From positions 4,588,001 to 4,652,000 of the forward strand of contig NC_070569.1 of the NCBI RefSeq assembly GCF_026914185.1: a stretch of 64,000 nt of DNA, read 5' to 3'. A program made the position numbers and the translations under genes. Below, piece by piece: positions 1 to 10,487 of the stretch (position 1 is the stretch's first letter; the number at the start of each line of letters is the position of its first letter). Source of the DNA: Puccinia triticina (Eukaryota > Basidiomycota > Pucciniomycetes > Pucciniales > Pucciniaceae). The notes under the pieces were generated by a model. That model was not told the origin of the DNA and did no database searches. It was given only the letters and a program-made list of their open reading frames with translations.

Positions 1-1640
1 TCTTTGAATTATTCCTCAATGTTTATGAGTGACTCAACTATGTTGGGTCACTCCTGGGTAACGTGAGGCCACCATCAAATCAAGTGTGCACTATTTTACA
101 GGAACTCCTTGTTACTTGACAGTGAACAAACACAGATGAGTAATCCAAAATAATGATTGAATATTTGAAAAATATAATCCTAACAGATCCTTTATTTGGA
201 ATGAATTATCTATTTCCAATCACTCCCAGTTCATGTGGGTTCAAAGTATTTGGAGTGCTCTATAGCCTACCAACCTACAAAGTCAATATCTCACATAATT
301 CACATTTAGAAAAGGCCGGGAGTAAACAAGATTCTTATCAAAAACAAATACATCTTGATGATTCCCCATTTTGGTCTCACAAACCTGCAAGGAACACAAT
401 ATTTACAAAGAAGTCACTATTTCTTTGAAATTCTACTCACTCACTTTTTCCTCAAACCCAGTCAAGGCAACAGCTTCTAAATGGGACATGCCCCAAGGAT
501 TTGCAACTCACAGTTTTATTATAACATGAAATTATTTATTATTTCCTGATTTTGGGCTAAACCTTCAGGTAAGAGAAGAGGGTAGAACAAAACTAACATC
601 TCCTACTAATTCAAGTTAGCCTCAACTCTTGCCAATACAACAATATCTAAATTACACATGTGTCAAGGATCCAACTTTTACAGTTTCTTCCAAGTGTGTA
701 TCTATTGATGCTGTCTGATGTATGTATCAAACCTTCAGGCAGGAGAAGAGTTAAAATGGAATCCACTTCTCTTACTAGCTCACATCCCCCATACCCCTTG
801 TTAAGAGTCAGACCACAGCTCACAGGTTACACATGTCCTACAGATAAGAAATTTATGACTTTCTGAAAGTGTGGAATGCTTGATGTTGTCATTTTTTTTC
901 TTTCAAAATTTCTAGTAACAAACAAGTTACAAGCCAATCCACATTTCCAGCACCTCACATATTCCTCAGATCTTAAAATTGCCACAACTCTCAAATGGAA
1001 CTGGCGACTGGAACTGGCGGAAATACAGAGTAATCTAAGAAAGTAGGGATAGTCCAATTCTTGTAAACCTTCAAACACCTAGCCAAGTTACAACAAATTC
1101 TATATTTTGTACCAACAGAAAATTCTTCAGATCTCGCAAGCCACATCTTATCAATAAAGCATGTCCCAATCACATAGTATACATGTTATTGAGGAAGTGG
1201 AGAACACTCAATCTTGTCAAATTTAGGTTATAAAAACCACTTACAAAAGATAAACCAAGAGAATGGGGCACGGGAAGGGGAGGGGAAGGAACTGAAAACA
1301 TGAGGATAGTTTGATCCTTGATAGTAGTCCTACCGCCTGCAGCCGTTCCCTTTGATCTCTCTTTACTAGCACAGGCCAAGGTACCCCAAACAATGGCCGC
1401 AAGGGGAAGGATTTGTGGTGGTGGCAGCGAAGGAGGCCGAAATGGCATACAGTGGCAGAAGCCTTGGCAGCGGTGGTGGCGGACGGCAACAAGAAAGACA
1501 GCCAAGGAAGTGAGATCAGCCTCAGCAGCGGTGGTGGAGGTAGTTGTGCTGCGGTATGTGGTTAGTTCAAGAACGGCCAGACTGGGACTGGGTTCAGGCG
1601 TAAGCGCAGTGTTGTCAACGCCGCGCGGTTTTGATGAGTG
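1..1640. other. No supported gene
   Basis: I see no convincing coding region here. The open frames are short, lack recognisable motifs and several lack an ATG. A weak duplicated stretch is visible: about 562-660 and 730-838 both start with the same 'aaccttcaggNaNgagaagag' motif and end in 'acacatgt', with heavily diverged middles. Positions 1260-1560 are relatively GC-rich and purine-rich but show no domain. Confidence 0.5.
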
Positions 1641-1796
1641 TTAAAATTGACGCGACTTTTCATTATGCATACGCAGCAAACATGTCAATTCTCACTTGCA
1701 TCAAAACATACCAAGTCTTGACCTAACCTAATCAGAAATTCCCCCGGCAACAAAACTGACTCAACCCGTCCAAAGCTTATTGATCTTTTCCTCACG

Positions 1797-2415
1797 CGTT
1801 TACATTATCATACTCGTGAGGAAGAGACTAGTAAGCAAAATTCCCTTTTTCATCCTCAAGCAAAAACAACATCAAGAAAAACCATAACGCTAATTATCTT
1901 CTCCAATAACCCTATTTTTCTTTATTTTACCTTTACATGTACATGGATCATCATACTCTTGCGCGCGTCCCTCAACCAAACCAATCAAACCAAATCTCAA
2001 AACACCCTAACTGCATTTATTGCAGGTATGCTTTCATCAAATCTCTTTGTTAACCTTCTTGTTGAAATCTATTTTATCTAATTATCCTGTTTTTCCAATT
2101 CTTCTCTTCTTGTCTTTTGTCTAGGTGTGTGTGTGTCAAAAACCGTTGTCTTTGTTGTCCAAAATATTGTCTCACTTGTGTCTTCATCATTAAGGTTAGC
2201 ATAGAAAAGAAATATAAAAAAAAACTCACACGTTTACATTATCATACTCGTGAGGAAGAGACTAATCATCATACTCTTGCGCGCGTCCCTCAACTGAACC
2301 AATCAAACCAAATCTCAAAACACCCCAACTGCATTTATTGCAGGTGTGTGTGTGTCAAAAACCGTTGTCTTTGTTGTCCGAACTATTGTCTCACTCGTGT
2401 GTTCATCATTAAGGT
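1797..2415 (+). repeat. Tandem duplication; second copy is intron-less
   Basis: Copy 1 spans about 1797-2195 and copy 2 about 2229-2415. They match closely over three blocks: the 'catactcgtgaggaagag' block, the block 'cgcgcgtccctcaac' through 'tgcatttattgcag', and the block 'gtgtgtgtgtgtcaaaaacc' through 'catcattaagg'. Between blocks two and three, copy 1 has 99 bp (2026-2124) that starts GTATGC and ends TTTTGTCTAG, a standard fungal GT-AG intron; copy 2 lacks exactly this segment. Copy 1 also has an extra 116 bp (1831-1946) that starts GTAAGC but does not end in AG. I recognise no protein. Confidence 0.8.
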
Positions 2416-2460
2416 GTCTATCACCTTACATTTGAGTTACAGATCCAATTCTATCTAAAA

Positions 2461-2810
2461 TTTACAATGGGTTCCGGTGGATTTCAATCCGCGCTCATCA
2501 GCCGACTTAGATAGGCCCCATTGGGTCCACAATAACTCGTCCCGCCCTTGGCCATCGACGACTTCAAAGATACACGATTTTTTTTGGTTTGATTCGACTT
2601 CTTGATCACACTCCTGCCATGATGTAAAATGACCGTTGGGTGATGTGGGCAGGCCGACTGGTTGCTTTCGAGATGATGGGTCCAGCGGAGATGTTGGCCA
2701 GCGGATGAAGGCTGGCCGGTCGCGTTTGAGATGATGGGTCGGGAGATGTTGGCCAGCAGATGAGGTGGGCAACCAGCTGGTGGGATGTGTAAACACATAG
2801 GCATGTACAA
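2461..2810. other. No supported gene
   Basis: Nothing recognisable apart from repeated use of the words 'gatgttggcc' and 'gatgatgggtc', which suggests an old local duplication. All frames carry overlapping short open stretches without motifs. Confidence 0.4.
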
Positions 2811-2812
2811 TA

Positions 2813-3034
2813 GGGGGATTCAAAGTTGGCCATGCACAACTTGCATGCACTGTTGCAAGTTGGTGTCCAAGGCTTTTATTGAACACCAAATGTCAAAAAA
2901 ACATTCCAGCAGGCTTAGGGGGTGCAGTACAGTGTGGCTTGCATGCACTTTTGCAACTTGGTGTTCAAGAATGAACTTGAACACCGACTTGCAAAAGTGC
3001 ATGGAAGTTGCATCTGGCCAACTTTGAAACCCCC
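2813..3034. mobile_element. MITE with TA target duplication (TTCAAAGTTG family)
   Basis: A 222-bp inverted-repeat element. The left end reads GGGGGATTCAAAGTTGGCC and the right end is its reverse complement with one or two changes. It is flanked by TA at 2811-2812 and 3035-3036. The arms extend about 60 bp inward around 'tgcatgcac' and 'ttgcaagt' blocks. It carries no gene. A TA duplication and small size fit the Tc1/mariner (Stowaway-like) MITE class. The 'TTCAAAGTTG' terminal core recurs in four other elements of this window. Confidence 0.8.
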
Positions 3035-4418
3035 TAATATGTACATAGAAGTTGTTGTGCAATCAATGGAACCTTGGTTGCGAGCTTGCGACCTGCTTAG
3101 TCATACGGATGTGAGAGGGCACGCGAGGGCACCAAGGGCCACCTCTAGGGACCTTGTATAGCCTGCATGCATCGTGTAAGCCGGCTATTCAGTAGGTCTT
3201 ATCTAATCTCCAGGGGTGTCCTTCCAGTCAAAGGCTGCAGCAATGGTGAAAGGCTGCGCTGCGCTACAAAAAGCGCCCGTTTTAGCGCAGCGCAGCGGGC
3301 GCCCGAATCTATGAGTAATGTGAACAATTGCATGTACTTGGGTATGTGTAAGTAACTGTGACGTGTACTCTGTGGCTGACACTCGTCAACACTTATCAAT
3401 AACATTGAAGAAGGCTGAGACACTCAACTCAAAGAAATGCCTAGTCAAGAAGTTCAGATACATTGAGAAAATGCAGTTCTATCCTGCAAACTTCTTGGTT
3501 TTCACTGGTGAGGTGGCTCTTTTATTTATCATCCAATTTTCACAAATCATGATGCCCAATTGATTGTATTTCAGACAAAAGTGCAGTCTGCAAGTGTGAC
3601 TTACTTTGGACACACGCACAATCCAAACAAGGAACCCCAGCTTCATGTTTTATCCTCCGTTCTAATCCAATCCGCCTCAGCATACTTCTCGCGATCTCAA
3701 TTGATGGCCTAATCGCTCTGACAGTTTGGGAAGACACTTTCAATGCCAGTAAGTTTGAGCATTTTCTAAAATGGGACCTGGTGAGTGTTGACAGTGCTAT
3801 TTCATTTTTTATTGCTCACTGGTGAACCGCTTTTGATCCGGATTTTTCCCTCCTCCCTACCCCTAGATCCCACAAATGAATCAATTCCCAGCACCCAACT
3901 TGGTTCTAGTTTGTGACAATGCACATATTCACCACAGCAATCGGGTTTGAGAGATCTGCAATCAGGCTGGCATCCAGCTCATATTCGTTCTGACTTGTTG
4001 CCCAGAGCTCAATCCAATTGAGCTCTGTTTTGGAATACTCAAGGGGCGACTGCGCCGAAGTCAGGCACCGTCATTGGCTCCACAAACCAAATGGGAGATT
4101 CAACGGGCTTGGGTAGGGCTGGACCCCGGGGACGGGGTTGACGGGTATACCCGGCTATCCGACCCGACGGGTCGGGGGCCGGCAGGTTTTTTTTCTAAAA
4201 ATACCCGCCGGGCATTCTCGGGTATAAAAGTCGGGGCACTCCGCCAATCTCACGGGGACCGACGGGTATTTGGGCTAAGACAGCTGCCTCAGGAGTCAGG
4301 GCTTTTTGTATTTTTTTCATTTCTAAATTTCAATAGAGATCAAGTAGAAAAAGAGCTATTGGGTGGTCTCAGTGATCTGGTCTTCGTTGTAAGGTAATGG
4401 ATCTAAGTTTCCAATTCT

Positions 4419-6729
4419 TCAATACCACTCCTTAAGGCAAAGGAGGTGCTCGACTGATTCTGGGTTGAGACTTGAGCACTGGGGACCGATGATGCTTTTT
4501 GATTCTGAAAATACTCGCTCCGACGATGCGCTGGTGGCAGGAATGGCTAGGAAGCACTTCGCCATTCCTGAGAGCGAAGGGTAGGTTGATTTCTTGCGCT
4601 TCCAGTATTCTAGTACCTCGGTCTCGCTTGGTTCGGCTATCTCTTTGAGGTATTGACTGATTTCCGCTTTGAGGTCGTTTGCTGTCTGTACAGATCCAAA
4701 GACGTCCGCTAGAATTGAACATTGAACTGGTGATCGTTGTGGTTCGCTGGTACCACACTTAGAAGGACTGCGATCGAAGCGACGAGCCTTGTATTTGAAA
4801 TTAGCCAGAATAGTGGCTTGATCAAGTCCGATTCCGAGTTCGTCAGACAAGAATGAGAGGTTGTTTTCTATGTAGCCCATCTTGATACAAGGATCGAGTA
4901 TCATTGCGCATAGCGGAGCCGGTTTGTCCAACGCAGAAACTAGGTATTTCTTGAGTTTGACTACCATCTGCTTGGCTGGTTCCATAAGCTGACCGGCGTC
5001 ATACTGATTGCAAACTTCAAGGAGAGTTTTCATTAACAATATGTAGAAAGGTATCGAGATGTTGAGTGTTGGTTACTTGTTGGAACAAAGGAATAAAGTA
5101 GCTTCATTCAATGGCTTCAAGAACTCAGCCATTTGTGCAACTTTGTCCCACTCCATAGGGTTGAGGGAATACTTTGAGGCCTCTGAGCAATGACAAAACA
5201 TGTCAAATGTGTCCCTAAGCTCTAAAGCTTGGTTGAGCATTTCGTAGGTTGAGTTCCAACGAGTCTTGACATCCAGGATGGGTAGCCTATCATTGTTATT
5301 TTTGTTGGCGCTTGGTACAGCACTAGAGCCACTCAATTGTTCATCAGATCTTTGGCTTTGAGTCTCGGCTGTCTCGGAGAATGTCAGAAACTGTTTGCGG
5401 CGTTGTGGTGTAGCCCGGACGTAGGTTGTGAGCCCATGGATTTGAGAAATAACAGTCTTGAGATCAATACCGGTCCCATCAGGTGTCCTAGGGGGGATAG
5501 CATTGTGATCCATTTGGTCAAGCGTAATCTCTTGTTCACCGTGGTTGTTGTTTGTAGACAAGTCAAAGGCCCGTGTACCATCCTTGGCGGCGAGATTGAT
5601 GACGTGAGCCATGCAGCCCAAGAGATGTTCAGAAGCTTCAAAGTGGCCACCCAAAGCGTGTTCAAGTTTTGTCGCCAAGGTCGAGTTGTTGGATGCGTTG
5701 TCGGCTGTGATACTCACTATTGCTTCAACCAGCTCATATTGTTCAAGGATTTCAATAAAGGTTTTGGCAAATTTAACTCCAGTATGAGCCCCTGCAAATA
5801 AATTTGACGTCAGAACAACAATCTTTCACATTGGGTGTAGAGTTTTTTTTGACTAACCATGAATAACAGGCATTGCAACTGCAACATCTACAAGCTCCCA
5901 TTTGGAGTTAATTGCGTGGGCAGTAACGGCCATGAACGCCATTTTGTTTGGAGACGTCCAAGCGTCAAGTGTAAATGCAACATGCTTGAAATTTTTGAAG
6001 AACATTTTCAAGTATTGAGAGTGTGCACCGTAGAGATGATGTACCTCCAGAGCCATATTCTTCCTCCCAAAGAGCATCTGGCCGGTTTGGACAGATGGGT
6101 TCAACAGCTCTAGGACATTCCGGAATGATTCGCGCTCAACAAAGGAGAATGGTAGATCGGCATCGGCAATCATATAGGCAATAGCTTTCTTCAACGAGTT
6201 CGACGTGAGACGCCCGTCCGAGATGAACTTACAATAGCAATTAAAATCATTAATTTCTTATTTGCTGATTGAAAAAAATATAACAAAAATTCTGAGGTCA
6301 AAATAACAATACCTTATTTCCCTGCTCAGTCTTCTGGCGCTTGAACATAGAGACTATATCCTTGGATCCAGCTTTGATCTTGGCCGGGTCCATGAGCTGG
6401 TGTTTACGGAGTAGATGCTCCATCATTGACTTTGTGCTTCCAGTTTTGTCTTGAGTAATTGGAGTGTTACAGGCTTGTCCAGTTTTCTTTAAAACAACAG
6501 TACAATGGAGCTTGTTGTTCTCTGGTGAGTCAACAAAATATTTCCAAACCCATGACTTGCGGGCTGATTGGGAAGGCTCTAGTTTTGCGGGGGCTGATTC
6601 GGTCGCCGGATCCATGTGGATGCCTATTGGTGAGTGGTCAAAGGGAATCTGCCACGTTGAACTTGTATGTACAGTGCCCGGAAGAAAGTTTTCATTAAAT
6701 TTCTTTTGACAAGAACACATACAAACCAT
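4419..6729 (-). pseudogene. hAT transposase, 3 exons, one nonsense codon
   Basis: Exon 1 is 6313-6729, intron 6228-6312, exon 2 is 5858-6227, intron 5792-5857 (GTTAGT...TTGCAG), and exon 3 is 4419-5791. The joined length is 2160 nt, about 719 residues, normal for hAT transposases. The N-terminal exon resembles a BED-type zinc finger region ('WVWKYFVD', 'HLLRKH'). The middle has the catalytic-core motifs 'FTLDAWTS' and 'ITADNASNN'. The C-terminus carries the hATC dimerisation motif 'SASSERVFS'. The only visible lesion is a TAA at 5073-5075 within 'LFLCSNK*PTLNIS', where family members normally have Tyr; the frame continues unchanged afterwards. The start at 6729 lies inside a 305-bp inverted repeat, so the true first exon is uncertain. 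Confidence 0.9.
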
Positions 6730-7363
6730 GCCTGCTAATTTCTGATTTATTAGGAGGATGAACAGAAAGGTTCCAAAAGAATGAATATAAGTAATGTTTT
6801 TGGAAAAAATAAGTGCATACTAGCTGAAAATATTTTTTTCATTAAATGATAATTTTGGAAAATCTTTAATACTATTCCAAAAAAATTGTGAATAATCAGA
6901 ATCAATAGACTGACATGTGACGTGAATGATAATAAATGAAAAAAATGAATCCCAAAATCCATCCTAAATTTTAGTTGGCAGTGAAAACACCTCAGACACT
7001 GTTTTTTTGTTACCTGCAGTGCAAATTTGCAATTTTTGAGGTACTTTCCCTGCCCACAAAAATTTAGGATGGATTTTGGGATTCATTTTTTTCATTTATT
7101 ATCATTCACGTCACATGTCAGTCTATTGATTCTGATTATTCACAATTTTTTTGGAATAGTATTAAAGATTTTCCAAAATTATCATTTAATGAAAAAAATA
7201 TTTTCAGCTAGTATGCACTTATTTTTTCCAAAAACATTACTTATATTCATTCTTTTGGAACCTTTCTGTCCATCCTCCTAATAAATCAGAAATTAACAGG
7301 CATGGTTTGTATGTGTTCTTGTCAAAAGAAATTTAATGAAAACTTTCTTCCGGGCACTGTACA
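6668..7363. repeat. 305-bp inverted repeat inside the hAT element
   Basis: Left arm 6668-6972 and right arm 7059-7363 are near-perfect reverse complements; every pair sums to 14031, so the arms carry no net indel. The spacer is about 86 bp. The left arm contains the first codons of the transposase and its presumed promoter, and the right arm is a mirrored copy of the same. The same short hypothetical peptide can therefore be read from both strands. Confidence 0.9.
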
Positions 7364-8003
7364 CGTCCCAGAAATGGGCTGGAGAGACCGGGTACCCGCG
7401 GATATACCCTGTATCCGCCGGGAATATCCGCGGGTACCCTCCGGGTAAAATACCCACGCATACCCGTGTACCCGACCCGGTAACCGCGGGTATTTCCACG
7501 GGAGCAAAACCTCTGGTTTTACTCCTTGGGTATTACCACGGCAGGGCTGGAGGCTCTCGGGTATCACCCGGGGTCCAGCCCTAGGCTTGGGCGCAGGTCA
7601 TGACCGGAAATTTCTGCAGTAAGCTCTATCAACATTGTGGTTATACTTTTCCTTGTATGAAGTTCAATCCCCGCTAGTCCCTTCCATCAGTTTGGTCTGG
7701 TTTTATTTTATTGTATTGGTTATTCTGGTCCTCACTCACATGTTGATGATCCTTCCAGTCTGATATTGTATGTTTCCTTTTTTTATGTTAATTTATGCGC
7801 AAGGTTCATGCGATGTAATGAATGCATTGATTAACAAGTGTACAAAATGACTGATCTACCTGATTGGTCAGCTCCTACTGTTTCACATGATATTGGTTGG
7901 TCGGGTGGTCGTCAAGGGACCATGAGATCATTTGGGAAGGGACTGTGAGATCGGTTGGTAAGCCTCATAGCCATTGGTGTAAGTTCTATGTCCAAATTTG
8001 GAC

Positions 8004-8012
8004 CATAAAAAG
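8004..8012 (+). promoter_or_regulatory. TATA-like box of the 8.09-kb gene
   Basis: The sequence 'cataaaaag' lies about 80 bp upstream of the ATG at 8091, followed by a CT/CA-rich leader without upstream ATGs. Spacing fits a fungal core promoter. The preceding 7677-8003 holds no gene that I can see. Confidence 0.45.
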
Positions 8013-8090
8013 CCCGCAACTGTCAGTGAAAGCAACTCACTCATCATCATCTTCTATTACATCCATTGTCCTCCTGTCTATCCATCCAAA

Positions 8091-9461
8091 ATGAACCCTT
8101 ATGACGAGTTGCAAACTTTATTCAAGTCACCACGTCCAGCCCCTCTCAATGTTGACTATATTTTATACATCAAGGTGTCTAATATGACCAGCATGATCAG
8201 TCCGACGCGCATACTCCTGCCGCACACCACCCAATGGAAGAAGATGATTCCAGCAGCTGCTCTCAAACCGTTAGTCATTGACATTGTTTTGATGACGTGG
8301 CCACTATTTCAGGAGAAGTTTATGTCTCACTTGAAGTCAGGTAACCCAGCCAATGATGTCTATCAACTCGCACTCAACCTTCAAAATCAACACCAGATCA
8401 AGTGGGTAGTGTTGATTACCAACCACAAGGACCAAGTAGTTAAGGCCCAAGTCAGGGGGGCAGCAGACTGGCTCAAGTTCTTGGATGCCGTCTACAATAA
8501 TTACCCTCGTGGGGCGCAGATTGAGCTCATCATGGATAACCCAAGTCTTGCTGCTGCACAAGATGATGTAAGTTTAACAACTTATCCATCAAAACTCCAG
8601 GGAGGTGTAAGACCAATTAATATAATAAATTGATTTCAGATACCCGTGGCAAGCGAGTCATTTGAGGACATTGGCAGTACTCGCCTGAGTGTGGTTATTT
8701 CCCAAATACGAAGCTCTGCGTCGGTGGTTGGTCTTCATGAGTTAAATATAGTCAACCCGTTGAATCATTGGCAAGTAATGTGAGTTAAGAACACGGATCT
8801 CAAGGAATGGGCGCAAGCTGTCATCCAGAACAATGTGGGGGTCACCATCCAAGTACCACCTCAGACGAGCCGCTTTTTCTGGGGATATCTCTGGTTGGTA
8901 CAAGAACTCCCTAAAGACGTCAGGGCCGACCTTGACTTCTGGCTAGCAACGCTTTGAGGCTACGAGTGCACCCGCCTAGTCCCCACCCCCAACGAGCAAG
9001 AGATTTTGTGGGTGGGGGACGCCTCCACTGGTTTTGGCATTGGCGTCCTCATTGGGACCAGATGGTCTCAACTGTGTCTCAAGGAGGGGTGGGAAGGCTC
9101 CGAAAAACCTTTCCGCAACATCGCCTGGCTCGAGACAGTGGCGATCCAAGTCGGCATCCTCATGCTGCAGGAATTAGAGTGGGTTTGGAAGGGCTCCAAC
9201 TTCGTAGTCTGGACATACAATACTACCACGGGGAGCGTACTAGTATCGCGCAAGTCCCGCGACGTGCACGTCAATGAGGAGTGGAAACATATCCAGAGGC
9301 TACTGATTGCCGCCCAGCTGGACGTTACTCCCAAGAGGGTCATCTCAAAGGAAAACGTCGCAGACAACCTATCAAGAGGCATCCGCGGGCCTCATCTGCC
9401 CGTGGATAGAGTCTGGTTCTGCGTCCCAGAAGACCTCTCCGCATTCCTTTTCCACGCGTGA
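8091..9461 (+). pseudogene. Hypothetical protein running into a retroelement RNase H domain
   Basis: The ATG at 8091 opens 'MNPYDELQTLF'. A clean 72-bp intron lies at 8568-8639 (GTAAGT...TTTCAG), after which the same frame continues 'IPVASESFEDIG'. In-frame TGA codons occur at 8781-8783 and 8955-8957; apart from these the frame is open to 9459-9461. The first half is a protein I do not recognise. The second half (from about 8990) resembles the RNase H domain of reverse transcriptases of the DIRS/tyrosine-recombinase kind: 'LWVGDAST', 'AWLETVAIQ', 'VVWTYNTTTGSV', 'KENVADNLSRG'. The third acidic position, normally 'TDN', is Tyr here, so the domain would be inactive. Whether the two halves were ever one gene or are a chance fusion of a host gene and a retroelement tail is open. 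Confidence 0.6.
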
Positions 9462-10376
9462 AGTCGACCCCCTGCTGTATTTTGGTTTGTGCCTCACTAT
9501 TGTTGCAACAGCCCCATTGGGTCAGGAGAGTACGGCCTCCTCGGTGCCAGGTTTTTGCCTGCTTTATTGATTTTTCTTGCATCAGCAGGCGGTTGTTTAA
9601 ACGCCCGGGGGGTGTTTTGAATTGGTTTTGTGTAAATCTGCTTTCTGTGTCGCCCTGTTCTTGGTTCCGCCTCAATTACGATTGTGTAGCTGCGGGAAGA
9701 TAGACCAGGCCTTTTGTTAGAGGGTCACTTGTTTCCCATTAGTCTTGTCTTGCCTGTTTTTCATTGAGGTTTGGGTTTTCGCACGTCGCTCAGGCTCCCT
9801 AAAAAACCTGATTCATGGGCTTACACCCAAATCCCCGAAACCTCTATGTTCCTTTGGCATAGAGACGGGACACAGGTGCATCCCTTTCTCCTGGTCAAGG
9901 TCGTTAAGGGTCTATGAGCCCTTTCTGCCTTTCCTCCCGCACTTGCTACGGGTCTACGGCGCCGCCGGCGAGCCGCAGCAGGTACCAGGCAGAGAGCGGC
10001 AGCCGCAGTGGATTGCAGGGGAGCGAGTGAGGAACAAAAAGTTCCCCCCTGTCCATGGAGGCAACATGAGCGGACAAGGCCTGGGCGTACCTGATGGGGG
10101 CCAAGCGCTGAGGGAGTGCCGAGTCATGCACATTAACGAGCTCCGGCCACGAGGGGCATATAAGTATGATCCCTCGGTGCTAGGAGCGCCAGATCCCTCA
10201 GCGCTCTTCTTCCCATCATCGCCCCGAGCCGGTCACTCAGAGACGCTCTCCTTTTCTCACAAAAACCGCCCACCCGCCTTTTTTGGTGTTCAGGTAGGCT
10301 TACGCGGGCTTACGCCCGAATCCCCGAAACCTCTATGTTCCTTTGGCATAGAGACGGGACACAGGTGCATCCCTGG
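9462..10376. other. No supported gene; 69-bp direct repeat pair
   Basis: Positions 9817-9885 and 10306-10374 are nearly identical 69-bp direct repeats (core 'tccccgaaacctctatgttc', ending 'gacacaggtgcatccct'), 489 bp apart. They could be part of a terminal repeat system for the adjacent retroelement fragment, but I see no TG...CA ends or target duplication. A 220-codon open frame crosses both repeats; it has no ATG-supported promoter or motif and is probably not a gene. Confidence 0.55.
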
Positions 10377-10480
10377 TGTTGGGGGTGAGGAGTGGTGGTG
10401 GGGGTGAGGAGCGGTGATGGGGGTGAGGACCGGTGGTGGGGGTGAGGGGAGATGGTGAGAGTGGGGAGCGGTGGTGAGTC
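10377..10480 (+). repeat. G-rich minisatellite
   Basis: About five to six imperfect units of a 17-21 bp motif built from 'ggtggtgggggtgagga'. The purine-rich strand could form G-quadruplexes. It abuts the left end of the Harbinger-type element. Confidence 0.8.
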
Positions 10481-10487
10481 CAGGTAA

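Larger units (their letters stand above)
4114..7583 (-). mobile_element. hAT-superfamily DNA transposon, 3470 bp
   Basis: The element starts TAGGGCTGGACCCCGGG and ends with its exact reverse complement. It is flanked by a perfect 8-bp target duplication GGCTTGGG at 4106-4113 and 7584-7591, the diagnostic length for hAT elements. Both subterminal regions are dense in short CGGGTA / TACCCG words in both orientations, plausible transposase-binding sites. It encodes a hAT transposase on the minus strand and contains a 305-bp inverted repeat near its 5' end. It interrupts a Tc1-like transposase; removing it with one target copy restores that reading frame. Confidence 0.95.
3363..7676 (+). pseudogene. 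Tc1/IS630-like DDE transposase relic, split by a hAT element
   Basis: Three exons can be read. Exon 1 ends at 3507, intron 1 is 3508-3574 (GTGAGG...TTTCAG), exon 2 is 3575-3780, intron 2 is 3781-3866 (GTGAGT...CCCTAG), and exon 3 starts at 3867. Splicing gives continuous sequence typical of the DDE_3 (Tc1/mariner, IS630-like) endonuclease fold: first Asp in 'FTDKSAVC', second Asp in 'VLVCDNAHIHHS', and Glu in 'CCPELNPIELCF' followed by 'LKGRLRRSQ'. The protein then runs into the hAT insertion at 4114 and resumes after 7591 with 'AQVMTGNFCSKLYQHCGY', ending at a stop near 7676. An in-frame TGA lies after 'NRV' near 3948. It is broken twice, so non-functional. The 5' end of exon 1 is uncertain. 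Confidence 0.85.

Noticed and set aside
6750..7281. Pair of small hydrophobic proteins on opposite strands
   Set aside because: They are the same sequence read from the two arms of the 305-bp inverted repeat.
9745..10407. 220-codon open frame
   Set aside because: It is composed largely of the 69-bp direct repeat and intervening GC-rich DNA; no motif, no credible start context.
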